NCBI GenBank assembly: GCA_965212165.1 | Contig: OZ243096.1 | Coordinates: forward strand, 2,914,001 to 2,978,000 | Source of the DNA: RHLJ01 sp965212165 | GTDB taxonomy: Bacteria > Bacteroidota > Rhodothermia > Balneolales > Balneolaceae | Direction: 5' to 3' | DNA length: 64,000 nt | In this document: positions 48,101-55,566 of the stretch, piece by piece | Position numbering within the stretch: the first letter of the stretch is position 1 | How the letters are laid out: every line of letters begins with the position of its first letter | Translations under genes and position numbers: made by a program | The notes under the pieces: model-generated | What the model saw: the letters and a program-made list of their open reading frames with translations, nothing else | Told to the model about the DNA's origin: nothing | The model's database searches: none

Positions 48101-49871
48101 TCTGAGTTTGCAAACTATCTATTATTGCAATTACTCTATCTTGTTCGAAGGTGGAATATATTCGTTCGGAATAACGCTGTACAAATTCGTTTAAAAAATC
48201 TTCGTTTGCTGTCAAATAACGAAAGAGCTCAAGTTCATTGTAAATATCATCCAGTTCATTACTTGCAATCCGGCTATCATTAAACCCACGATCCATATCT
48301 ACCAATACCCAGCGCCATTTATTTTCATTACCGCGATCGCGCCACATTTCGCGATTATGCGCCCAACTACCGTTTGCTAAGTATGATTGAGTAATCACAA
48401 AGTCCATGAGATTATGGACATCAATTTGCGAGGCTACTGTTGAATAATGTTCTGAATTGCTTAGGTCATTTTCTGATGTATAACTAAGCAAAGCAAGATA
48501 TGCAGCATTATCACCTTCAATAACGGATGCATTAGATTCTAAATGATCTAAATCAGCTTCTGCAGTACTGTAGTGAAGTGAAAAATATTGCTTATCTAAT
48601 TTCTCACGAAGGTTATAAATGCCCCAATACTCACCATTCAAATATAATACAGAAGGTTTATAGGCTTGAATCGAATTAGATACCTCATCTCTTAGAATAC
48701 TGGCAATCATTCCATCACGAATCATGGTATAAGGCCAATCATCTCCACTATTTCTCAAATACAATCTTTTATAGGCTTGATATGGCAGATGTTCAAATGC
48801 CTGATATTCTATTTGAGATTCACCATAATTACCATTGGCATAGATATTGACAGGTTTCTGCGCAAAACGGAATATATTTTGCCCACCTATTCTCATTCCT
48901 ACCCTTTGTGAAAACCCACGTTTACTGTTTATTGGAAAATATTCGAGGTTGATTGGTATTTCTCGTTCTTTCAAAGAATTTCTGTAAATACCCTTCTCAT
49001 TTCCCATTAAATAATCACTTTCAGTGATTATCGAAAATGCTGGTAAATTTCTAGTTTCATCTATGAAGTAGGTACTTGAAAAAATATCACCTGGCAACTT
49101 CCCATCTTCGAACACTCTGGCTGTTAATGTTGTGTTCGATTCAATTAAAATAGCACTGGAATATGCTCTGGAGGTGCTTGTAGGCTCTGAACCATCTAAG
49201 GTATAACGAACTGTGCCTAATGCATTTGAAGAACTTAGTTCTACAGATATTGGAGTATCATAAAAACCACCTTCCTGTGAGAAAAGGACTCCTTTTGCAA
49301 ATTCTGTAGTTGTAATACCTTCTGTATTATTTGAAGAACTTGGAGTAGGCTCACCAAAATAAAACCAGTTACTAGTTCCATCGGGTTTCCTTCCGTAAGA
49401 AACGTCTTCAACTTGACCGCCATAAATAATGGTATCTAAAAGTTCCCCGGTTGTATTATATAACCCTACTTCTTCCCCTTCTTTTGCTAATTTAAAATTA
49501 GTATGAGACCACTGTGTAGTGTATCGAATATTACTTGGCCACCAAGAACGAATATAATCTTGACCTGGAATATCATCAAAATCATCTGCCCAGATTAAAT
49601 AGTATCCCTTTGCTGGAATAATTGTATTTGCTGGAATCTGCCATTTAGTTGGATTTGCGAGATCATCAGTAATGAAGAATCCACTTATATCAACTGAGGA
49701 ATCTTCTCCATTATAAAGTTCAATCCAATCAGAGAAATCTCCAAAATCGACCATATCAGCATTAGTGCTAATATTAGAAGCTAAAAACTCATTGATATAA
49801 ATAGCTGGCTGTTGAGCATAAAGGCTATTATTTAAACCAAATAATAATAGCAGTACAAAAAAAAACTTCAT
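45180..49871 (-). CDS. Secreted mosaic protein: lamin-tail, CotH kinase-like, beta-helix, T9SS sorting domain
   Basis: The 1563-residue protein has a signal peptide (to about residue 20) and these blocks: a lamin-tail domain (about 24-180), a chitobiase-type C-terminal domain with VRYTLDGSEPT (about 200-270), a CotH kinase-like domain (about 300-600; conserved W-A-H-N506-R507 and WVLVDMDRGF with Asp525/Asp527), a beta-sandwich with VYLNGEEVVRSNMP (about 740-890), parallel beta-helix repeats (about 950-1270), a second lamin-tail domain (about 1300-1440) and a C-terminal sorting domain with QNYPNPFNPST (about 1485-1563). It is therefore a T9SS substrate attached to or released from the cell surface. 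Its role is unknown; CotH in Bacillus is a spore-coat kinase. Confidence 0.9.
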   Translation of the reverse strand: MKFFFVLLLLFGLNNSLYAQQPAIYINEFLASNISTNADMVDFGDFSDWIELYNGEDSSVDISGFFITDDLANPTKWQIPANTIIPAKGYYLIWADDFDDIPGQDYIRSWWPSNIRYTTQWSHTNFKLAKEGEEVGLYNTTGELLDTIIYGGQVEDVSYGRKPDGTSNWFYFGEPTPSSSNNTEGITTTEFAKGVLFSQEGGFYDTPISVELSSSNALGTVRYTLDGSEPTSTSRAYSSAILIESNTTLTARVFEDGKLPGDIFSSTYFIDETRNLPAFSIITESDYLMGNEKGIYRNSLKEREIPINLEYFPINSKRGFSQRVGMRIGGQNIFRFAQKPVNIYANGNYGESQIEYQAFEHLPYQAYKRLYLRNSGDDWPYTMIRDGMIASILRDEVSNSIQAYKPSVLYLNGEYWGIYNLREKLDKQYFSLHYSTAEADLDHLESNASVIEGDNAAYLALLSYTSENDLSNSEHYSTVASQIDVHNLMDFVITQSYLANGSWAHNREMWRDRGNENKWRWVLVDMDRGFNDSRIASNELDDIYNELELFRYLTANEDFLNEFVQRYSERIYSTFEQDRVIAIIDSLQTQIEPEIPRHIEKWGAYIDSLTIDEWGQVSGISSVSSWNNEVETFRTFARDRPSNAIQNLKDQFELGEQVELTVSSNLGNQGKVDVNSFFKDIGETGMYFEQVPIKVKAYAPPGYTFKSWTILEGSSPKIDLISKASTWKYYDISSPLKSNWVEASFNDASWSSGQGIIGYGDSQTTQIGFGGDAQNKNITAYFRSTFQINDLSSITGLTINLLRDDGAIVYLNGEEVVRSNMPIGTISNSTLASSAVSGNDEETYLVYNIDALNLIEGVNTIAVEVHQSSSNSSDLSFDLELIARLADTDPTSSMYSLNEEIEISLTGNTELIAEFEIESSSFIPSNISETTSLIKSNSPYFVNDNITVESSATLTIEEGVQVLFSEGSSILVKGALNIDGTEEEPIELKSYYPGEEWGGVFFEDATGTSNLNHVLISEAKGIENDENFFAAVSILNSTVNLKGVHIDQVRLPVSSQFSDLRIENSSISNITLIGDYLNVNGGNLWVLNTVFEGNNIEDMDAIDIGFMEGTTIIDGNIFRDFVGDNTDAIDVGDESKNVQITNNRITNCGDKSVSIGQGSEAYIAFNVFSGCNMGVGIKDAGSHAEIVNNTFYGNNIGVAVYEKVLNRGGGSASIKNSIFGNSNEAAITADEFSSFTVSYSISDTEQMVGTGNLFADPELINPEQGNLYPQITSPVLGTGDPTTPIDGGGRPINIGALDVKGVGEPDLVINEINYHSSNEFDTEDWVEFFNASKSSLDISGWVFIDGSHEQTYVFGDNTVIPTNSFIVVARNLDKFQTFYPDVTIEIDTMTTGLNGSGESLYLYTDTGELVDSLTFTDSSPWPNSADGNGSTLELMNPWLDNGLVENWRASQTNGTPGIQNSNFIVSSENPNNDIPLEIELQQNYPNPFNPSTIINFQIPETSIISLKVFDLLGRKVASLINSETRTSGRYQINFDARELSSGIYIYRLEVSGKVLNKKMTLIK

Positions 49872-50130
49872 GTATATAAACTGTTCAATATGATAGTACC
49901 ATTAATTTAAACGAAACTAATGTTATAAACTATATATGATTTCTTAAGAATAGCTAAAGAATTTCTCTTTAGTGAATTATTGATATTATAAAATGATCTT
50001 ATTCTACCTATCTGAGGGATTATTTATTTGATGATCTTGGGTTTTATCACAAGAGTTCAAATCCATTCTTACTTATGTTCGAATTAAAACTAAAATTATA
50101 AGTAAGCATGGTCTTCAGTCCTGCTATATC

Positions 50131-51294
50131 CTAAGAAAGAAAACTCTTTCCCTTAAATGTAGATTTGATTCCAAAAAATTCCGCTACAGAAACAGCCACA
50201 TCCGCAAATGTTTCTCTAGTTCCTAAATTTTCGTCAATGGCTACTTCTTTTGGATAAATGAGTAGAGGTACAAATTCTCGAGAATGATCTGTGCTGGTTG
50301 AACAAGGATCGTTGCCATGATCTCCGGTAATAATAAGAAGATCATCTTCATTTACTTTTGATAAGATTTGAGGAAGAGCATTATCAAATTCTTTGAGACT
50401 TCCAGCATAGCCTAAAGGATCTAATCTGTGACCAAAAAGCTGATCAGTATCAATTAGATTTATAAATACAAAGCTATCCTGAATATCTCCCATTACTCTT
50501 AAAAGAGTATCTATTCCTTCTCTATTATTTTTCGTTTTCTCATTGTTTGAGAATCCATAACCAGCAAATAAATCTATGATTTTGCCTATTGAATAGGTTT
50601 GAATACCTGAATCATAAAGTTGCTGTACAATGTTATTCTTAGGTGGTATCGCAGAATAATCATGTCTCTGATCTGAAATTCGTTCGAATGCGCCGGACTT
50701 TCCAGTAAATGGTCTTGCTATAACTCTTCCTACTTCGTGTTCATTAACACAAACCATATTTCTAGCAAATTCACACCATTCATAAAGTTTCTCTACAGAA
50801 GTTACTTCATCATGCGTTGCTACTTGAAATACACTATCGGCCGAAGTATAGACAATAGGTTTCCCTGTTTTGAGATGTTCTTCTCCAAAATCTCGAATTA
50901 AATCTGTTCCTGAATAGGGCAGATTGCATAGAACACCATCTACACCAATACCTTCACAAAAGGCATCTATTACTTCTTTTGGAAATCCTTTTGGATATGT
51001 TGGGAAAGGCTTTTCGAGTTGAATACCAGCAATTTCCCAATGTCCCGTAGTAGAGTCTTTTCCACCAGAAACTTCTCTCATTTTACCATATGCAGCACTA
51101 GGATTTTCTTTTTCTGGTATACTAGAGACTGGAATAATGTTCCCAATTCCTAATTTAGCAAGATTTGGTAACTGCACATTAGTTTTTTCAGAAACATGTG
51201 CTAGTGTATTCATTCCGACATCACCATATAGGTTAGCGTCTTCCTGAGCTCCAACACCAAGCCCATCAATTATTATGAGATAGCAATTGCCCAT
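50131..51294 (-). CDS. deoB: Phosphopentomutase DeoB
   Basis: DeoB interconverts (deoxy)ribose-1- and -5-phosphate in nucleoside salvage. The 387-residue protein has the alkaline-phosphatase-superfamily metal site: IIIDGLGVGAQEDA, GGKDSTTGHWEIAG (Thr/Ser region), YTSADSVFQVATHDE, INLIDTDQLFGHRLD and TGDHGNDPCSTSTDHSREFVPLLIY (His and Asp ligands). The start overlaps the stop of the upstream GAF-like gene by one base (TAATG), so they are translationally coupled. Confidence 0.95.
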   Translation of the reverse strand: MGNCYLIIIDGLGVGAQEDANLYGDVGMNTLAHVSEKTNVQLPNLAKLGIGNIIPVSSIPEKENPSAAYGKMREVSGGKDSTTGHWEIAGIQLEKPFPTYPKGFPKEVIDAFCEGIGVDGVLCNLPYSGTDLIRDFGEEHLKTGKPIVYTSADSVFQVATHDEVTSVEKLYEWCEFARNMVCVNEHEVGRVIARPFTGKSGAFERISDQRHDYSAIPPKNNIVQQLYDSGIQTYSIGKIIDLFAGYGFSNNEKTKNNREGIDTLLRVMGDIQDSFVFINLIDTDQLFGHRLDPLGYAGSLKEFDNALPQILSKVNEDDLLIITGDHGNDPCSTSTDHSREFVPLLIYPKEVAIDENLGTRETFADVAVSVAEFFGIKSTFKGKSFLS

Positions 51295-52757
51295 TAAGCT
51301 TCAAAAAGTTCAAGCTCTTCGTTTCGTACAACCTCGCTTAATGCTTGCTTAGCTTTTGTTAGAACTTGATATGAGTTTGAATCCTTATTAGTAAGTTTAG
51401 TAAAGCCTGCTTTAAATGATACATCAAGTGTTTCTCCAGCAGATAGTTTTAGCCCATGTGCTAATTTCGATTTTACACTTTCCATCCAATCATTTACAGC
51501 AGTTTCAGAATCACTTTGAATTATGAATCCATATACATAATCAGAGTTATAACCTATAAAACCAGGGAATCCATGTGCAGATGGATTTAAAAAACTCACA
51601 AAATCTTTCTGAATACGCTGTAACTCTTCAAGTCTAAACCTTGTTCGTAAAGTCGAAAGGTCATTAGGAGAAATCAATCCAAACCATGTGTGAGATGCTT
51701 TTCCTGTTCTAACTTTGTGCAATTCATTTTCAAGTGAGGTCTCCCAAAGTTCCGTCATATAAGCTCCAAAATTTTGATTAAGAAGCTCTTCTGTCATTCC
51801 AGTTTTCTTTACTACAGATTGAATGGAAAGCGAAGCAATTCGTGCTAAGTTTGAAAGCTTATGCTTAGTAGATTCTTTATAGGTTAATGGATCTGCATCA
51901 TAAGTTATAACAACTGCCTGTCGACGATCGTGTACCAAAATTGGAATGGCATAACTCGCCCCTTCAGTTCTCCGTTCTTTGCTGGAAATAAGTCGCGGGC
52001 TATTATTAAAATGCATACTGAAAACTGGCAAGCCTTTTTCAACAGCTTCATAGGCAACACTTTTGTCATCCATTTGCAAACCAAGTAGTGGAGCATTTTT
52101 TGCGAATTTTGATGACATCACTAAGTTCCAACTGTCCATTCCCGGACATACCAAACAGACTCCACCATTTGGCAAAAATAACTGCATTTCATCTAACATC
52201 TTTGATAGCAAATCAACACGGTGTAAACGATAATCTAATGCGTCTAATGACTCTTCATACTCTTCCCATTCTTTTTGTTGCTCATGTAAATCAACAATTT
52301 CTAAATAGGTGTCTAAAACATTTACTAACGCATTATTATAGGCATGAATCTGATCATTTATTACTCTCAGATTTACTTCATTTTCTGTTTCTAATACTGT
52401 TATTGCTACCGTTTCTCCTTTATTGATAAAAGGAATGAGTACCATATTTTTGGCATTTACGAAATCAAAATAGTGTGCTAATTTACCTTTAGCGATATCA
52501 TCACCAATTTTAAGCTGCGTAATTTCTGATATATCTTTATAATCTTTCAAAAAGTGTTGCTCAAAAGCCACTCTATCCTGGAACATTACATTTGGAAGGT
52601 TTGTACTGTTACTTTCCCACACAAATTGTTGGCGTTGATGGTTTACCCAGCACATATACGCTAGTTCTACTCTTGCAGAAGTTCTTAGCAAATGAACCAG
52701 ATCTGCCATAATCTGTTTAAATTCCCGTAAAGCTTTTTCTTGTCTATCTAGACTCAT
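51294..52757 (-). CDS. Cytoplasmic GAF-like regulator with degenerate nucleotide-cyclase-like C-terminal part
   Basis: The 487-residue protein has no signal peptide or membrane segment. The first 330 residues look like one or two GAF domains (VELAYMCWVNHQRQQFVWES, ARNMVLIPFINKGETVAITVLE-like NMVLIPFINKGETVAI, and a second starting near LLSKMLDEMQLFLPNGGVCLV with SYAIPILVHDRRQAVVITYD). The C-terminal 140 residues (WFGLISPNDLSTLRTRFRLEELQRIQKDFVSFL, GYNSDYVYGFIIQS, VSFKAGFTKL) resemble a GGDEF or cyclase fold without the catalytic GGEEF and acidic residues, so it is probably a sensor without enzyme activity. It is coupled to deoB. I do not recognise a named family. Confidence 0.65.
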   Translation of the reverse strand: MSLDRQEKALREFKQIMADLVHLLRTSARVELAYMCWVNHQRQQFVWESNSTNLPNVMFQDRVAFEQHFLKDYKDISEITQLKIGDDIAKGKLAHYFDFVNAKNMVLIPFINKGETVAITVLETENEVNLRVINDQIHAYNNALVNVLDTYLEIVDLHEQQKEWEEYEESLDALDYRLHRVDLLSKMLDEMQLFLPNGGVCLVCPGMDSWNLVMSSKFAKNAPLLGLQMDDKSVAYEAVEKGLPVFSMHFNNSPRLISSKERRTEGASYAIPILVHDRRQAVVITYDADPLTYKESTKHKLSNLARIASLSIQSVVKKTGMTEELLNQNFGAYMTELWETSLENELHKVRTGKASHTWFGLISPNDLSTLRTRFRLEELQRIQKDFVSFLNPSAHGFPGFIGYNSDYVYGFIIQSDSETAVNDWMESVKSKLAHGLKLSAGETLDVSFKAGFTKLTNKDSNSYQVLTKAKQALSEVVRNEELELFEA

Positions 52758-52820
52758 CTTTTAGAATAATTTTCAAGATTCAAATTCTAGGTATTGCTCA
52801 ATATACATGCTCATTATGAA

Positions 52821-54617
52821 TTAAGCTTGAATTTGAGATTTTAGCTCTTCTGCTTCTTCTATCATCTTTTCAAAAGAAGCTAAGCCTTTGTTCCAAAACT
52901 CTGGATCACGAATATCTAGACCCATTTTTGCAACTATATCATGTGGCCATTCAGAACCACCAGCACTCAATAATTCCAAATATCGATCGGCAAATCCGTC
53001 CGGTCTTTGAGTATACTCTTCATATAATGCCATTACTAATAATTCTCCAAATGCGTATGCATACACATAGCCTGGCGTATGTAAGAAATGAGGTATATAG
53101 CTCCACCAAATACCATATTCGTCTGTTAGATTTACAGCATCACCATATAAAGCTTTTTGTTGCTCCATCCATAGTTCTGAGAATCGCTCGGTGGTCAATT
53201 CACCTTCTTCTCTTCTCGCTGTGTGCATTGCATTTTCAAAACGATTCATTGAAATCTGACGAAATACAGTTGCAATGGTATCATCAATTTTACCAACAAT
53301 TAGAGCTAATTTCTCTTTTGGATCATCAAGTTCTTTGAGCAGCTTTTGGAATACTAACATCTCTCCAAATACAGAAGCAGTTTCTGCTGTAGTAAGTGGT
53401 GTTCCTGCTTGCAAAGGACCTTGCTGTCGCGATAAATACTGATGTACTCCGTGTCCAAGTTCATGTGCTAATGTTTGGACATCACGAATCTTACCATCAA
53501 AATTCATAAATACGTATGGATGAACAGAAGGAACTGTACTTGCCGAATAAGCTCCACCTCTTTTCCCAGGTTTAATAGCTGCATCAATCCAGTTTTTATC
53601 AAAGAAATAACTGGTGATTTTACCCATTTCTGGATGGAAATTTGAATATGAATCCATCACCATTTCTTCAGCTTCTTTCCATGTTATAGTAGCTTCATTC
53701 TTAATGATTGGAGCATAACGATCATAATCCATCATCTCATCTAGCCCTAACAAATCAGCTTTTAGCTTATAAAAGCGTTGAACTAGCGCATAGTTGGAAG
53801 TAACAGCATTCACTAAAGCATCTACAGTTTCATCATCCGTTTCATTTGAAAGATTTCGAGAGCTAACCCAACTTGGATATTTACGCAGTTTATCATTAGT
53901 GGATTTATCAGCCAATAATGTATTAAAGACAAAAGTAAGTGGATGAGCTAGCTCTTTAAATTTCTTAGTTAGTGATGTATGTGCTCTAATTCGTAATGCT
54001 CGATCTGAATCGTGTAATTTACTTAAAACTTCTTGCTCTGAATATTCTTCACCGTCTAACTCAAATTTGGCTTGACCTAAAGTCTCATCAAAAAAACGAA
54101 CCCAAGCACTTCGTCCTGTTACTGATTTTGCTGAAAGAATCTGCTCTTGTTCTTCCTTTAAAACATGTTCTTTATATCGTCGAGATGATTCTAAATAGTG
54201 CTTATAGAATGCTAATTCTGGTTCATTAATCATCTTTTCAGCTTCACCTTCGGGTACTTTCAACCATTCTACATCCAGAAAAACCAACTTTTGACTTAAT
54301 TCTGAACCCAATTCATTCGATTCTTGAACTAATTTTCCATACTCTGAATTCGCCGTATTTGTGCTCCATTGTAAATAAGCGAACGATCCAATTTTTCCAC
54401 CTTTATCTTGAAGTGCTTCGTAAGCTTGAAGCATTTTTTTGAAATCTGAAATTGAAAGTTCCGCAATCCTACCTTTATATGTAGTCGCAAAAGCGTCGGC
54501 TTCTTCGAGTAGAGATTTTTTGTCTTTGGCAAGTTGTGGATCGTTACTTGATGAATATAAATCGCTGAGATCCCAATTGATTTCTTCAGCTCCTGTTAAC
54601 GTTTTGGTATCGCTCAT
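52821..54617 (-). CDS. pepF: Oligoendopeptidase F (M3 family)
   Basis: This 598-residue zinc peptidase cuts oligopeptides of about 7-17 residues in the cytoplasm. It has the M3B layout: an N-terminal helical domain (NWDLSDLYSSSNDPQLAKDK), and the catalytic domain with VQTLAHELGHGVHQYLSRQQGP (HExxH) and a downstream Glu ligand in TTAETASVFGEMLVFQ. There is no signal peptide. It is divergent from the DUF1572 gene. Confidence 0.94.
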   Translation of the reverse strand: MSDTKTLTGAEEINWDLSDLYSSSNDPQLAKDKKSLLEEADAFATTYKGRIAELSISDFKKMLQAYEALQDKGGKIGSFAYLQWSTNTANSEYGKLVQESNELGSELSQKLVFLDVEWLKVPEGEAEKMINEPELAFYKHYLESSRRYKEHVLKEEQEQILSAKSVTGRSAWVRFFDETLGQAKFELDGEEYSEQEVLSKLHDSDRALRIRAHTSLTKKFKELAHPLTFVFNTLLADKSTNDKLRKYPSWVSSRNLSNETDDETVDALVNAVTSNYALVQRFYKLKADLLGLDEMMDYDRYAPIIKNEATITWKEAEEMVMDSYSNFHPEMGKITSYFFDKNWIDAAIKPGKRGGAYSASTVPSVHPYVFMNFDGKIRDVQTLAHELGHGVHQYLSRQQGPLQAGTPLTTAETASVFGEMLVFQKLLKELDDPKEKLALIVGKIDDTIATVFRQISMNRFENAMHTARREEGELTTERFSELWMEQQKALYGDAVNLTDEYGIWWSYIPHFLHTPGYVYAYAFGELLVMALYEEYTQRPDGFADRYLELLSAGGSEWPHDIVAKMGLDIRDPEFWNKGLASFEKMIEEAEELKSQIQA

Positions 54618-54734
54618 TTCCTAAATCTAAAGCTTTAATTTTCACTTGGAATATACAGGAAGTAGCAAGCTATTTAAAGGAAGAGTTTTGCTTTGATACT
54701 TGTTTTTACTTGCAATGATTTTTTAATTGAAGTC

Positions 54735-55307
54735 ATGGAAGAAAATTACTTAGAAAGCATTAGAAAACAGTTCGAGTATTATAAAATGCTTGGAGAAATA
54801 ACCTTTGATCAACTAGAGGATGAAGATCTTTTTTGGCAGTTTAATCCAGAGATTAATTCAATAGCAATTACTGTAAAACACATCTCCGGAAATATGCTTT
54901 CTCGATGGACAGATTTCTTAACCACTGATGGGGAAAAAGAGTGGCGCAACCGAGAGTATGAATTTGAAGCAACCATCAAAACACGCGAGGAATTACTTAT
55001 AGTTTGGAATAAAGGTTGGAATTGCTTGTTCGAAGCACTGGATTCGGTGAATGAAAACAACTTCGAAACCGTGATTTATATCCGGAATATGGGGCATACA
55101 GTAATAGAAGCAATTAATCGTCAGCTTGCTCATTATTCCTATCACATCGGACAAATAGTATATATCGGTAGAATGATAAAAGGCACTAAATGGAAAAGTC
55201 TGTCTATTCCAAAAGGTGGATCAGAAGCCTTTAATGATGAAAAGTTTAGCAATGAAAAACGCCGAGCTCATTTTACTGATGAATTAATGAGTACTGATAA
55301 AGATTAG
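54735..55307 (+). CDS. DUF1572 / DinB-like four-helix protein
   Basis: This is a 190-residue protein of the DinB/YfiT-like four-helix bundle type (DUF1572): an opening helix MEENYLESIRKQFEYYKMLGEITFDQL, the core SIAITVKHISGNMLSRWTDFLTTDGEK with the first metal His, and AINRQLAHYSYHIGQIVYIGRM with two more His. These three His form the usual metal site. The reaction is unknown; related proteins are thiol-dependent S-transferases. An upstream TTG/ATG extension exists to 54693, but the ATG at 54735 matches the usual start. Confidence 0.85.
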   Translation: MEENYLESIRKQFEYYKMLGEITFDQLEDEDLFWQFNPEINSIAITVKHISGNMLSRWTDFLTTDGEKEWRNREYEFEATIKTREELLIVWNKGWNCLFEALDSVNENNFETVIYIRNMGHTVIEAINRQLAHYSYHIGQIVYIGRMIKGTKWKSLSIPKGGSEAFNDEKFSNEKRRAHFTDELMSTDKD

Positions 55308-55566
55308 AGGTCTTTTCGTCCTCTCCCAGATCCATTCGCAAGGAGTGACATGTTTTATCCTCACACTCAAATCGAAGCCTCAAACTGTCTCCTGCTCGAG
55401 GGAGACCAATTTTCCACTTGTGGAAAATCAGAGGGAAGATGAGCTAGTCTCAAGATCTTATGAATCTAGCTTTCATCAACTTTATTGAATTTTCAACTTA
55501 CTATGGGATGATTAATACATAATTAACCGGAAATATATTTTTAAATCCTTACATAAATCCAATGAA
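55308..55566. other. Non-coding gap with two inverted repeats between DUF1572 and polA
   Basis: This 259-base gap between two convergent genes has no convincing reading frame. It contains GTCTCC-N8-GGAGAC (55387-55406) directly followed by a perfect ATTTTCCAC-TT-GTGGAAAAT (55109 is not meant; positions 55109+300 region, i.e. 55409-55428), and a GC-richer block at about 55310-55440 than the surrounding sequence. The pattern resembles a dispersed repeat or an old mobile-element remnant; it could also act as a bidirectional terminator. No T run follows the hairpins. Confidence 0.4.

Noticed and set aside
50054..50066. TTCAAAT string resembling a tRNA T-loop
   Set aside because: The flanking bases do not form a T stem and no acceptor or anticodon stem is present.
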